NCBI GenBank assembly: GCA_002404515.1
Contig: DHJV01000054.1
Coordinates: forward strand, 3,320-25,148
DNA: 21,829 nt
Source: Lachnospiraceae bacterium UBA4711
GTDB taxonomy: Bacteria > Bacillota > Clostridia > Lachnospirales > Lachnospiraceae
Direction of reading: 5' to 3'
Shown: piece by piece, positions 14,368 to 21,829 of the stretch
Layout of the letters: the number at the start of each line of letters is the position of its first letter
How positions within the stretch are numbered: the stretch's first letter is position 1
Notes under the pieces: generated by a model
Seen by the model: the letters and a program-made list of their open reading frames with translations, nothing else
Told to the model about the DNA's origin: nothing
The model's database searches: none
Made by a program: the position numbers and the translations under genes

Positions 14368-15459
14368 ATGAATAAGAAAGCATTGATCGCTATGAGCGGC
14401 GGTGTCGACAGCAGCGTGGCAGCCTTTCTGATGAAGGAGCAGGGCTACGAATGCATCGGTGCCACCATGAAATTATATCAGAATGATGATATCGTCATCA
14501 ACAAAGAACACACCTGCTGTTCCTTAGACGACGTGGAGGATGCCCGTGCGGTGGCACATTCGATGGGCATGGATTATTATGTCATGAACTTCAAGGAGCA
14601 TTTCAGGGAGCAGGTCATGGACAAGTTCGTGCACTGCTACGAATGTGGCATCACGCCGAATCCCTGCATCGACTGTAACCGCTATCTGAAATTCGAATAT
14701 CTGTACAAGCGGGCACAGGAGCTTGGGATGGATTACGTTGTCACCGGACATTATGCGCAGATCGTACAGGATGAGGCAACCGGGCGCTACCTGTTGAAGA
14801 AAGCGGTCGATGCAGGCAAAGATCAGAGCTACGTGCTCTATTCCCTGACGCAGGAGCAGCTTGCACACACGCAGTTTCCACTCGGCGGCATGCCAAAAAG
14901 CGAGACACGTGCCATTGCGGAAGCACATGGATTTGTGAATGCGAAAAAACACGACAGTCAGGATATCTGCTTTGTACCGGATGGAAATTATGCAAAGTTC
15001 ATCGAACAGCATGCATGCAAGACTTACCCGGAGGGCGATTTCGTTGATGTCCACGGCAATATCTTAGGGCGCCACAAGGGAATCATCCGTTACACGATCG
15101 GACAGCGCAAGGGTCTTGGACTGGCACTGAAAGAACCGATGTATGTCATGGATGTGGACATCGAGAAAAATCAGGTTGTCCTTGGGCGAAATGAAGACCT
15201 CTTCTCGAAGCGTCTTGTCGCGGATGATGTGAATCTGATCTCGATTGACCACCTGGATGCCCCGATCCACGTCACGGCAAAAGTGCGCTATCGTCATACG
15301 GAAGCACCCGCAACTGTGAATCCGCTTCCTGATGGAAGGATTGAAGTGATCTTCGACAATCCACAGCGCGCGATCACCAAAGGACAGGCAGTTGTCTTAT
15401 ATGATGGTGATATTGTCGTCGGCGGTGGTACGATCTGCGAGACAGAGAAATTATATTAG
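14368..15459 (+). CDS. mnmA: tRNA-specific 2-thiouridylase MnmA
   Basis: The 363-residue protein is full length for MnmA, which puts sulfur on uridine 34 of tRNAs for Lys, Glu and Gln using ATP and a persulfide relay. It has the PP-loop SGGVDSS (residues 10-16), the catalytic Cys100 in TPNPCIDCN, the tRNA-binding region VTGHYAQ and KDQSYVLYSL, and the second catalytic Cys201 in SQDICF. The C-terminal beta-barrel includes IGQRKGLGL and ends with GQAVVLYDGD and VGGGTI. GGAGG at 14359-14363 precedes the ATG closely. It is monocistronic here, with its own promoter and a strong terminator. A cysteine desulfurase partner is not in the window. Confidence 0.97.
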   Translation: MNKKALIAMSGGVDSSVAAFLMKEQGYECIGATMKLYQNDDIVINKEHTCCSLDDVEDARAVAHSMGMDYYVMNFKEHFREQVMDKFVHCYECGITPNPCIDCNRYLKFEYLYKRAQELGMDYVVTGHYAQIVQDEATGRYLLKKAVDAGKDQSYVLYSLTQEQLAHTQFPLGGMPKSETRAIAEAHGFVNAKKHDSQDICFVPDGNYAKFIEQHACKTYPEGDFVDVHGNILGRHKGIIRYTIGQRKGLGLALKEPMYVMDVDIEKNQVVLGRNEDLFSKRLVADDVNLISIDHLDAPIHVTAKVRYRHTEAPATVNPLPDGRIEVIFDNPQRAITKGQAVVLYDGDIVVGGGTICETEKLY

Positions 15460-15468
15460 AATTTACAA

Positions 15469-15526
15469 AAAAGAACTCGTAAATATATGCACATGCAAAT
15501 GCGTATGTGTGTTTACGAGTTCTTTT
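15469..15526. terminator. bidirectional intrinsic terminator after mnmA
   Basis: AAAAGAACTCGTAAA (15469-15483) and TTTACGAGTTCTTTT (15512-15526) form a perfect 15-bp stem around a 28-nt loop. T-runs flank it on both strands, so it should stop transcription of mnmA and of the convergent TPR-DUF4037 gene whose stop is at 15546. Confidence 0.9.
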
Positions 15527-15545
15527 CTATTATTCTATATTGAGA

Positions 15546-18263
15546 CTACAGCTGCCGTTCTGCATCTTCGACTCCGCCATACCCATACAGGCATGCCATA
15601 TAATTCATAATGTCATACGTCAGGTTGCCACCCGCCTGTGCAATATCGGTCACAAACTTTCCAAACAAAATAAACGTCCGGTCTCCATAGACAGCAATGT
15701 CTCTGCGCAGTGCTGATTCAATCGTCTCCTGTGCATCATTCGTATAGATAAACCGTACATAGCCTGCCATTTTCGGATAATTCTCGATGAATTTCTGCAG
15801 CCAGTCTAATTGGATCTGTATGAGGTCTTCTTCAATGCCGATCCGTTTCTCACTCCGCTCTACCTGCAAAGCATTTCCTGCCTTGCAATCCTGCAGATAG
15901 CTTGCAAGCAGATCGTTCGGCCAGGTCAGATACCGGCTCTTCCGCATGATAAAGAATGTATTCCAGTCATCCGGATAGATCGTGCTTCCAAACTGCTTCC
16001 ACTCCGCATCTATGATTGCCGCAATCGTTTCCTCGCGGTCAAACGGCACTTCCTTACTCCACTCATATGCCAGTCCCATCTCTTCTTCGAGATCATATTT
16101 TGATTTCTCTGTTGTCTTTTCTTTTGCCGCCTGCTTCAGATCGTTCACATACTCTCGATAATTTGCTTCCATCTCGGCATCCTCAACCGCGCCAAAATCG
16201 CCACGATCCACACGCTGTACCAGATCCTGCGCATAGACATCCAAAAATGTATCCGTGCCCTTTACAACACCCTGCATTTTAAGCTCCATCAACAGATATT
16301 CCGCAATATCCTCAAAGCAGGACACGATCTCGTCCTTATAATTTGTCTCATAGGCATTGTAAGTACGACCTTCCCATGCTGCTGCCTGATTCGGAATTAC
16401 TGCAATCCGGTCAAGAATCGGAGCCACACTGTCAATGAGTGACAGACTCTGCATGCCCTTCCGCATCCATTTATAATATGGTGCATACTTCTGATTCAAC
16501 AGATAAATAATCTCCATCGTGTACTGCATGCCCTTTGCCACGCAGAGATTTGCTGTCACATAATCCTGTCGCGCCATCATACGCGCATAGTTGGTCTGCG
16601 CTGTCTGCGCAAATCCATGGAGCTTCTCTGCCAGACGCATCATCCAGACCTTCGTCGGATAATATTCAAGCAGACTTTCCCGAATCTTTGTGAACGCACC
16701 GGCGTCATCCCGGAACACCATTCCATTTGTCGCAGCTGCCAGCTTCTCTTCTGAAATCTGCCGCCAGCTATCCGGGAGAATATAACCGCCCTCTGCAGTT
16801 TTCTGTACCTTCACGCCAAGCAGATTCTCATAGAATTCCCGCACGGAAGAAACACCTCTTCTATGTGACAACACCCTGTTGACCGAGTTCGTCGGTGCTT
16901 CAATCCCATTTTCACGCAGGAATTCATCGCCGAAATCGACAAGAAGCTGCTCATACGATTTCTGCAGCATACCTCCGATGCTCCGATAATCTTCCTCCGA
17001 AAGCCACAGGCAGAATCCCAATGCAAAATCATGATCCCGCGAAATGGCATCATCATAGCCAAAGCATTCCGAGCCTTCACCGACCAGTCCGACGGCAATC
17101 CGCGCCTCATAATCCGGAAATTCCTCATGGATCATCTTAACTCCATGCATCTCATAAAACCGTTTGCAGATATGCAGCCAGTTATTCTCAGCATTTGGCT
17201 GAACCGTATCCTCTGACAACGTATCCACATAATCCGGCTGTGTGTGCACTGCTTCCTTTGTCCCAATTTCCTGTGGTACTGTCTCCGCCTGCGCTTCTCC
17301 CATATGGACAATATTCGTCAGATATTTTACAGAAGGATTCGTTTTCATATCCGCAGTTAAAACCGCGGTCTGTTCTTCTTCCTCTTCTTCCGCTTCTTTT
17401 TCTTTTTTCAATTCCTCGGCATAATATTTTGCCTGCTTATAGCGCTCTTCGATTTCCAGATATGCATCGGATTTGCCGACATGCTTTTCCATCTCCTGCA
17501 TCGCCTGCATATAATAATCAGCTCCCTGCACATACGCTTCACGCATGCAAAGCGCATCGCCCATCATCGCAAGCGCCGTACTGTAATGGAAGTCGCGTTT
17601 TCCGTCCCATTCAAAGATACGGAGCGCACGCTCCAGGCACTGCAGTGCTTCCTCATACATGGTAGATGCCGTTGTACCATCTACCCGCTGTCCGTTTGCA
17701 CCCATGGCAGCACCACCTGCAAGCTGCAGCAATACCTGTGCCAGATTGCACCGGGTTGTCGCCTGCTCCATCCATGCATTCTGCTGCAGGTCTACGACCG
17801 AGAGCGCCCGCCGGAATGTCTCCTCCGCCTTCTTCAGCTCCCCGCTTCCCTGATAGACAAACGCCCAGTTGTTATAGAGAGTCGCAAATCGGTAATCACC
17901 CGCGGAAAGCTTGTCCCGATATATCACCTCCACACGTTCAAACAGATTCTGCGCTTTCATATAATAACCAAAGGTACGATACGCATTTGCCACATTTAAC
18001 AGGCGCGTCGCATATTCCACCGTTCCTTCCATACCCATCTTTACAAGTATGTCCTCAATATCCGCACAATACCGAAGTCCCTTTGCATTCTGATTTGTGT
18101 CCCTGCATAACCCCATCATTTCATTCAGCAGAGAAAGTGCCGATGCATAATCCCGCTCATCCATCGCCACTTCAATATTCGTCGTCAGAAACTCCTCTAT
18201 ATCCTCCAAAGAATGCGTTCCAAACATATTATCATAATCCATCAACACCTGATTGATATCCAT
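15546..18263 (-). CDS. TPR protein with DUF4037-like nucleotidyltransferase and DUF4125-like domains
   Basis: The 905-residue protein starts at the ATG at 18263 with GGAGG at 18272-18276; the frame is open further upstream but that part overlaps the acyltransferase gene and has no SD. Residues about 35-285 are tetratricopeptide-type helical repeats (for example YNNWAFVYQGSGELKKAEETF). A charged linker with six glutamates (292-297) follows. Residues about 362-685 resemble DUF4037, with a nucleotidyltransferase-like signature at 395-413: GEGSECFG, DD, then RDHDF. Residues about 740-905 match DUF4125 by eye: AEWKQF, PDDWNTFFIMRKSRYLTW, SYLQD, and YPKMAG. DUF4037 and DUF4125 often occur together in Lachnospiraceae. 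Neither function is known; transfer of a nucleotide to some target is a family-level inference. It is 31 nt downstream of a PlsC paralogue. Confidence 0.8.
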   Translation of the reverse strand: MDINQVLMDYDNMFGTHSLEDIEEFLTTNIEVAMDERDYASALSLLNEMMGLCRDTNQNAKGLRYCADIEDILVKMGMEGTVEYATRLLNVANAYRTFGYYMKAQNLFERVEVIYRDKLSAGDYRFATLYNNWAFVYQGSGELKKAEETFRRALSVVDLQQNAWMEQATTRCNLAQVLLQLAGGAAMGANGQRVDGTTASTMYEEALQCLERALRIFEWDGKRDFHYSTALAMMGDALCMREAYVQGADYYMQAMQEMEKHVGKSDAYLEIEERYKQAKYYAEELKKEKEAEEEEEEQTAVLTADMKTNPSVKYLTNIVHMGEAQAETVPQEIGTKEAVHTQPDYVDTLSEDTVQPNAENNWLHICKRFYEMHGVKMIHEEFPDYEARIAVGLVGEGSECFGYDDAISRDHDFALGFCLWLSEEDYRSIGGMLQKSYEQLLVDFGDEFLRENGIEAPTNSVNRVLSHRRGVSSVREFYENLLGVKVQKTAEGGYILPDSWRQISEEKLAAATNGMVFRDDAGAFTKIRESLLEYYPTKVWMMRLAEKLHGFAQTAQTNYARMMARQDYVTANLCVAKGMQYTMEIIYLLNQKYAPYYKWMRKGMQSLSLIDSVAPILDRIAVIPNQAAAWEGRTYNAYETNYKDEIVSCFEDIAEYLLMELKMQGVVKGTDTFLDVYAQDLVQRVDRGDFGAVEDAEMEANYREYVNDLKQAAKEKTTEKSKYDLEEEMGLAYEWSKEVPFDREETIAAIIDAEWKQFGSTIYPDDWNTFFIMRKSRYLTWPNDLLASYLQDCKAGNALQVERSEKRIGIEEDLIQIQLDWLQKFIENYPKMAGYVRFIYTNDAQETIESALRRDIAVYGDRTFILFGKFVTDIAQAGGNLTYDIMNYMACLYGYGGVEDAERQL

Positions 18264-18294
18264 CGGTCGTACCTCCTCTTTTCCCCGAATGTTC

Positions 18295-19011
18295 CTATGC
18301 ACACGCTTTTTGCTGCATTGCATCAACAATGCGGTTTCGCACCAGCTTCGCAATCTGCTCCGTTGTAAGCCCCTCATATTCTTCTGGATAGATTGCCGGC
18401 AGGAAATGCACCTGTGTTCTGACGCGCCGCAGAGAATTGATCTCAAATGGCTTATAAGAATCTATCAATAAAACCGGAACAATCGGGCAATTCGCCCGCA
18501 CTGCACATTTGAACGCGCCCGGCATAAATTCCTTGATTGCATTTCGGTTATGGAAATATCCACCCTCCGGAAATACAATGTATCGTCTGCCTTTTTTTAC
18601 TTCTTTTGTCACTTTGCGAACCGCCTCAACCTGACTTTTGATATCTGTCTTATCAATCCGGCATCCATCGATCAATGTGATAAACTGATCAACAATAATC
18701 ATCTTCGAACGTTTCGCATCCATCATGACCGTACAGGGCTTTTTATGCGCATCCATAATTCCAAGTGCATCGTATTTGCCCTGATGGTTGGCATATATCA
18801 CATAACCACCGTCCGCTGGCAGGTTTTCCACACCCGTCACGCTCGTCCGAATTCTGCCGTTTCGTTTCATGACATGAATCACACGAAGCGCCACGCGATA
18901 ACGGTCTGCCTCCGAATACCGCTCCGCGTTTTTTTCTATATAACTTCCCCTCGCCATATAGTAGATAATATATGGCAAAGAAATGATAATCACATACCAA
19001 AAACGTAACAT
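18295..19011 (-). CDS. PlsC-like acyltransferase, second paralogue
   Basis: This 238-residue LPLAT-family acyltransferase is a clear paralogue of the one at 2632-3366. Both have the identical segment ANHQGKYDALGIM with the catalytic NHxxxxD (N75, H76, D81 here), an FPEGGY motif (E149) and RRVRTQVHFLP or a close variant near the C-terminus. A hydrophobic N-terminus (residues 1-20) should anchor it in the membrane. It probably acylates lysophosphatidate or a similar lysolipid. ATG at 19011 has GGAG at 19019-19022. A terminator for the preceding gene lies directly upstream of this SD, so its transcription depends on read-through or on an unrecognised promoter. The TPR-DUF4037 gene follows after 31 nt. 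Confidence 0.9.
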   Translation of the reverse strand: MLRFWYVIIISLPYIIYYMARGSYIEKNAERYSEADRYRVALRVIHVMKRNGRIRTSVTGVENLPADGGYVIYANHQGKYDALGIMDAHKKPCTVMMDAKRSKMIIVDQFITLIDGCRIDKTDIKSQVEAVRKVTKEVKKGRRYIVFPEGGYFHNRNAIKEFMPGAFKCAVRANCPIVPVLLIDSYKPFEINSLRRVRTQVHFLPAIYPEEYEGLTTEQIAKLVRNRIVDAMQQKACA

Positions 19012-19023
19012 TTTCTCTCTCCG

Positions 19024-19062
19024 TCAAAAAAATAAAAGGATCTCGTCAAAGACCCTTTTATT
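19024..19062 (-). terminator. intrinsic terminator before the second plsC-like gene
   Basis: On the minus strand AATAAAAGGGTCT pairs with AGATCCTTTTATT (one G-U pair) around a 6-nt loop, followed by an uninterrupted run of seven T. It lies about 40 nt after the stop of the 19103-19732 gene and directly before the acyltransferase SD. Confidence 0.85.
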
Positions 19063-19102
19063 GTAACACTGAATTGTTAGAAATAGCAAACCTTTTGTGT
19101 AT

Positions 19103-19732
19103 TTATTCGCTTTGTTTTGACTTGTAATACTCATCAAACAACTTATTAGCCGCATCCAATGTCTTATTGCTGATATCCGGCAGATCTTTGCCCCATGCGG
19201 CAGTTGCCTGCTTAAAGCCTTTTTGCATTGCTTTCTGCATTTCGCGCATCTTGTCCTCATCGTCACCGGCGAGAGCACTTGCAAAATCAAACAATCTCTG
19301 TGAGGTCTGCTTTACGCCCCAGTATCCATCATCGGAGATATCTTCCTGTGCCTGCGCTTTTGTTGCTGCATCCACGGTAAAATTTCCGTTTGCAAAGATT
19401 TTCCAGATGGAATCGTCTCCGTTCGCAATTCCGTACATGCCAGCCTGCTTACCAAGCATCTGGGATACGAGATTCGTGAGACTGTTCTGTCTGCTTTCCT
19501 GATCCGCTTTGAGCTGCTTTACCAAAGCTGCGCGGTCTTCCTTGCTCATCTTGTTGATGGAATATGGTGCCTTGGCGCTTTCCTGCGTGCCTTTCTCGTA
19601 AACCGCATCCTTCTCTGTCTCAGCAGAAGCCTTCTTCTCAGATGTCTCCGCAGTCTTTGCTGTTACGCTGTAATCAGAAACGGTCTCGCTTGCAGCCTGC
19701 ATACCTGCCATTGCATTTACTGTCATTCCCAT
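19103..19732 (-). CDS. conserved protein of unknown function (DUF5610-like C-terminal region)
   Basis: The 209-residue protein starts at the ATG at 19732, with AAGGAG at 19742-19747. Residues 1-60 are Ala/Thr/Ser/Glu/Lys-rich and look disordered. Residues 65-110 form a charged helix (SKEDRAALVKQLKADQ). The C-terminal half carries DDGYWGVKQTSQRLFDFASALAG and AAWGKDLPDIS...LDAANKLFDEY. That pattern reminds me of DUF5610-type domains (GxxxVExTSxRIxxFAxSLAGGD...GGELPEISxxTxD); this is from memory and unverified. No signal peptide or membrane segment is seen. A leader hairpin at 19781-19798 and a possible SigD-like promoter precede it, and a terminator follows, so it is probably transcribed alone. 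Confidence 0.7.
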   Translation of the reverse strand: MGMTVNAMAGMQAASETVSDYSVTAKTAETSEKKASAETEKDAVYEKGTQESAKAPYSINKMSKEDRAALVKQLKADQESRQNSLTNLVSQMLGKQAGMYGIANGDDSIWKIFANGNFTVDAATKAQAQEDISDDGYWGVKQTSQRLFDFASALAGDDEDKMREMQKAMQKGFKQATAAWGKDLPDISNKTLDAANKLFDEYYKSKQSE

Positions 19733-19780
19733 GTTCTTTTGCTCCTTCCTTAGAATTGTCCGCACTTCCCTGTGCTTATG

Positions 19781-19798
19781 GAGATGGAACCCCATCTC
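19781..19798 (-). promoter_or_regulatory. leader hairpin of the DUF5610-like gene
   Basis: GAGATGG (19781-19787) and CCATCTC (19792-19798) form a perfect 7-bp stem with a 4-nt loop. In the minus-strand transcript it lies about 50 nt before the start codon and close to the predicted 5' end, so it may stabilise the mRNA. Confidence 0.4.
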
Positions 19799-19805
19799 TA
19801 TTTAT

Positions 19806-19834
19806 ATTATCGGTTATTTACCATGTATAGTTAA
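19806..19834 (-). promoter_or_regulatory. candidate promoter, possibly SigD (sigma-28)-like
   Basis: On the minus strand CCGATAAT (19806-19813) matches the -10 of flagellar sigma factors, and TTAAC (19830-19834) lies 16 nt upstream where TAAA is expected. The same stretch can be read as a weak sigma-A promoter (TTAACT, 17 nt, GATAAT). Confidence 0.3.
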
Positions 19835-19865
19835 CTCGCCTGCGACAAATTATTTGCCAGCCTCC

Positions 19866-20495
19866 TTAATGAAATGGGCGAATCCGGTAGGTAACACCTA
19901 ACTCGTCACAGATTGCCCGGCATCTCGCCTCTTCTTCTCTCGTAATCGTCGTCTCCACGGTACTTAAAATCACCCTGGGCACATATCGCTTCGCATCCTT
20001 CGCGAACTTCAGCAATGCATCAAAGGAACCTTCGCCGAACTTGCTTCGCACGATCTCCTGATACCGTTTCGCATCCGGTGTATTCAGACTGATGGAAATC
20101 GTATCAATCAAGCCCGCAAATTTCGGCGTGATGTCTTCGTTCCAAATCAGGTCTCCAAGACCATTTGTATTGATACGAATCGGCTTATCATAATGTGCTT
20201 TCAGATATTTTGCGATCTCAAGCAATGCATCCAAGCGCTCGGTCGGCTCTCCAAATCCGCAGAATACGATCTCTTCATATGGCGCAACATCTGTCTTTTC
20301 AAATTCCGCAATGACTTCCTCCACACTCGGCTCATGTTCCAGCCACAGAGGCGCATCATTTACCTCCGACACATGGTCACGGGTCTGTCGTTCACAGAAC
20401 GTGCATGCACACGGGCAGCGATTTGTCAGATTCACATACAATCCGTTATGCACTTTATATAATATCGTCATTGCTTTTCTTACTTCACCGCTCAT
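19866..20495 (-). CDS. radical SAM protein, TatD-associated type
   Basis: The 209-residue protein has the radical SAM cluster motif CPCACTFC (CxxxCxxC: C27, C31, C34), a GGE-like strand FCGFGEPTERLD, INTNG and SISLNTPD, and ends soon after a final beta strand. The short length and the opening ILYKVHNGLYVNLTNRC fit the family usually annotated as TatD-associated radical SAM (TIGR04038-like). Its reaction is unknown. ATG at 20495 has AGGTGA at 20501-20506 and overlaps the stop of the YhaM-like gene by 11 bp; the internal ATG at 20471 is the alternative start and would give a 13-nt gap. Either way the two are cotranscribed. No TatD nuclease gene is in the window. Confidence 0.85.
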   Translation of the reverse strand: MSGEVRKAMTILYKVHNGLYVNLTNRCPCACTFCERQTRDHVSEVNDAPLWLEHEPSVEEVIAEFEKTDVAPYEEIVFCGFGEPTERLDALLEIAKYLKAHYDKPIRINTNGLGDLIWNEDITPKFAGLIDTISISLNTPDAKRYQEIVRSKFGEGSFDALLKFAKDAKRYVPRVILSTVETTITREEEARCRAICDELGVTYRIRPFH

Positions 20496-21438
20496 TTTTT
20501 TCACCTGTCAATCTTACATTACTTTCAAACATACGGTTAAATCCAAGCCATTCCGTCTTGTCTGCATTTTCCCGGATAATCTCGGTAAATGTCTGTAATT
20601 TTGCATCCATATTATCGGCATGCGCAAGCGCCATCGCCTCGATCAGTGCCGGCTTCTTCGGCGAACCATATTCCAGTTCTCCATGATGCGCTAAAATACA
20701 ATGCTTCAGTTCATTTGCAAGCTTCGTCGGGAATCCCGGAATCTCACGTATTTTATCCGCAATCATCATCGTGCCCATCACAATATGTCCGACTAACTGT
20801 CCCTCATCGGTATAATCGTTCTGCGGAAAATCAGAAATCTCATCGATCTTACCGATGTCGTGGCAGATCGCTGCTGTCACGAGCAGATCATGATTGACAA
20901 CCGGATAATTCGCTGCAATGTATTCACACAGCTTCGCCACAGACAGGGAATGCTCCAGCAAACCGCCTATAAATCCATGATGAATAGACTTCGCTGCGGA
21001 ATGCTTCTTGAACTTCTCTGCAAATTCCTTGTCCTCAACAAAGAACAGTTCCAATAGTTTATGTAAATACTGATTTTTTACACCCTGAATCAGTCCCAGT
21101 AATTCCTGAAACATCGCATCGATATCTTTCGTTGAACATGGCATATAATCTGTCACATTGTATTCGCCTTCATCTGCCACGCGCACGCGCTTGACATTTA
21201 ACTGCAATGCACCGTTAAAGCTCGTCACCTGCGCATCCACACGAATATAGTCCATCGGCTCAAAATGCGCAATCGCATTCGAAAGCTCCCAGATCTTCGC
21301 ATCGACTGTTCCGGTTTTATCCTGAAGCTGCAAAGAGTAATATGTCTTTCCAGCCTTTGTCTTTGCAACCACTTTATTCTTACAGAGATAGATTTCCGAT
21401 ACCATCTCTCCATCACGCAATTCTTTGATATAATTCAT
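20485..21438 (-). CDS. YhaM-family 3'-5' exoribonuclease (OB fold + HD domain)
   Basis: The 317-residue protein combines an N-terminal OB-fold nucleic-acid-binding domain (about 10-90, with YYSLQLQDKTGTVDAKIW) and an HD metal-dependent phosphohydrolase domain (about 150-285). HD-domain residues visible are H163 in GGLLEHS, the H193-D194 pair in ICHDIGK, H251-H252 in LAHHGE, and D275 in AHADN. This order and length are those of YhaM (CbfA), which degrades RNA and single-stranded DNA from the 3' end. GGAGG at about 21451-21456 precedes the ATG. It has a good promoter and is followed by an overlapping radical SAM gene. Confidence 0.9.
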   Translation of the reverse strand: MNYIKELRDGEMVSEIYLCKNKVVAKTKAGKTYYSLQLQDKTGTVDAKIWELSNAIAHFEPMDYIRVDAQVTSFNGALQLNVKRVRVADEGEYNVTDYMPCSTKDIDAMFQELLGLIQGVKNQYLHKLLELFFVEDKEFAEKFKKHSAAKSIHHGFIGGLLEHSLSVAKLCEYIAANYPVVNHDLLVTAAICHDIGKIDEISDFPQNDYTDEGQLVGHIVMGTMMIADKIREIPGFPTKLANELKHCILAHHGELEYGSPKKPALIEAMALAHADNMDAKLQTFTEIIRENADKTEWLGFNRMFESNVRLTGEKNER

Positions 21439-21476
21439 GCTCTTTCTTCCTCCATCCTGCGCTTCACTCTTTCCTA

Positions 21477-21505
21477 TTTATATCACTTATATATGCTTTT
21501 CGCAA
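21477..21505 (-). promoter_or_regulatory. sigma-A promoter of the YhaM-like gene
   Basis: On the minus strand TTGCGA (21500-21505) and TATAAA (21477-21482) are spaced by exactly 17 nt, with a leader of about 30 nt. The -35 touches an inverted repeat at 21503-21522. Confidence 0.7.
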
Positions 21506-21522
21506 GGGAGGATTCCTCCTTG
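21503..21522. repeat. short inverted repeat overlapping the -35 of the YhaM-like gene
   Basis: CAAGG-x-AGGA is followed by TCCTCCTTG with two unpaired bases, giving a tight near-perfect palindrome between the small coiled-coil gene and the YhaM-like gene. No T-run follows on the minus strand, so it is a poor terminator. It could be an operator or an mRNA 3'-end hairpin. Confidence 0.35.
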
Positions 21523-21547
21523 TTCTTATCTGACCCTGCAGCGATAT

Positions 21548-21763
21548 CTACCAGTATTTTTCTACGAGCTTCTTCGCTTCGTCCTCGGTTTTGTCGTAGG
21601 ATTCTACAAGATTTTTCACTACAATATCTTTTGTTCCAAACACTTTTTTCATAAGATCAATCAACGATTTTTCTGCTTTATCCCGTTCTTCCTCTGCCTT
21701 CTTCGTCTTCGCACGTTCTTCCTGTATGTTCATTGGCTCCATATTCTCAAACCAGTTTCCCAT
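21548..21763 (-). CDS. small coiled-coil protein of unknown function
   Basis: The 71-residue protein starts at the ATG at 21763, with GGAGG at 21771-21775 seven nt upstream. The frame stays open to the right edge and ends in an ATG at 21827-21829, so a longer or truncated form cannot be excluded. Residues about 15-42 form a highly charged helix (QEERAKTKKAEEERDKAEKS) likely to be a coiled coil. The rest is helical with a VFGTKDIVVKNL turn and ends YDKTEDEAKKLVEKYW. No membrane segment, signal peptide or known domain is seen. It lies upstream of the YhaM-like gene on the same strand, but that gene has its own promoter. Confidence 0.6.
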   Translation of the reverse strand: MGNWFENMEPMNIQEERAKTKKAEEERDKAEKSLIDLMKKVFGTKDIVVKNLVESYDKTEDEAKKLVEKYW

Positions 21764-21829
21764 GCTCTCGCCTCCGATCATTTTTCTCAAACAATCTGTC
21801 GCTTCCGAAACCGATACCTGCATCTTCAT

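Noticed and set aside
18264..18446. N-terminal extension of the TPR-DUF4037 protein
   Set aside because: The open frame upstream of 18263 overlaps the acyltransferase gene on the same strand and is Arg/Cys-rich, and a clear GGAGG sits just before the ATG at 18263.
21764..21829. N-terminal extension of the small coiled-coil protein to the right edge
   Set aside because: The extension would encode the GGAGG SD as IGGES, so the start at 21763 is preferred; it cannot be fully excluded because the window ends there.

Overview
The window reads as ordinary chromosome of an anaerobic Firmicute, most likely a member of the Lachnospiraceae (Clostridia). Pointers are a GHKL kinase with the RHDFKH motif, a TPR protein with C-terminal DUF4037- and DUF4125-like regions, a YlmH-type S4 protein, a YhaM-type HD nuclease, an ECF sigma factor with a short membrane partner, near-consensus Shine-Dalgarno (SD) sites and AT-rich promoters. 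The genus cannot be fixed from the sequence alone. No rRNA, tRNA, CRISPR array, integrase, transposase or phage gene was found.

Layout, left to right. (1) 1-1781, plus strand: the 3' part of a GHKL histidine kinase and an asparaginase-like amidohydrolase. (2) 1778-4336, minus strand: a CorA-type metal channel, a PlsC-type acyltransferase and a patatin-like lipase, packed as one operon. (3) 4424-8024, minus strand: substrate-binding lipoprotein, permease and ATPase of a TrpXYZ-like ABC importer, then ylmH. A clear promoter (8137-8165) precedes it, and a terminator lies between the lipoprotein and permease genes. (4) 8171-10394, plus strand: an ECF sigma factor with an ECF-like promoter, its probable membrane-anchored anti-sigma partner, and a cytosolic DUF285-like protein made of six exact 27-residue repeats. 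(5) 10395-10895: 500 bp without a gene, holding two large palindromic elements. The second is a branched structure of about 230 nt that looks like a structured RNA. (6) 10896-14151, minus strand: a PAS-GGDEF-EAL protein (degenerate GGDEF, mostly intact EAL), a zinc-dependent phospholipase C-like protein and serine acetyltransferase. (7) 14368-15459, plus strand: mnmA, with a strong bidirectional terminator after it. (8) 15546-21763, minus strand: a small coiled-coil protein, a YhaM-like nuclease, a radical SAM protein, a conserved protein of unknown function, a second PlsC paralogue, and the 905-residue TPR-DUF4037-DUF4125 protein.

Themes. Membrane lipid genes recur: two PlsC paralogues, a patatin and a zinc PLC-like protein. 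RNA-related functions recur too: YlmH, MnmA and YhaM. The best candidates for something undescribed are the paired palindromic elements at 10403-10592 and 10643-10874, the exact-period repeat protein just upstream of them, and the three-part TPR-DUF4037-DUF4125 protein coupled to an acyltransferase. Starts were set by SD placement. Several differ from the longest open frame, and this is noted in each entry.
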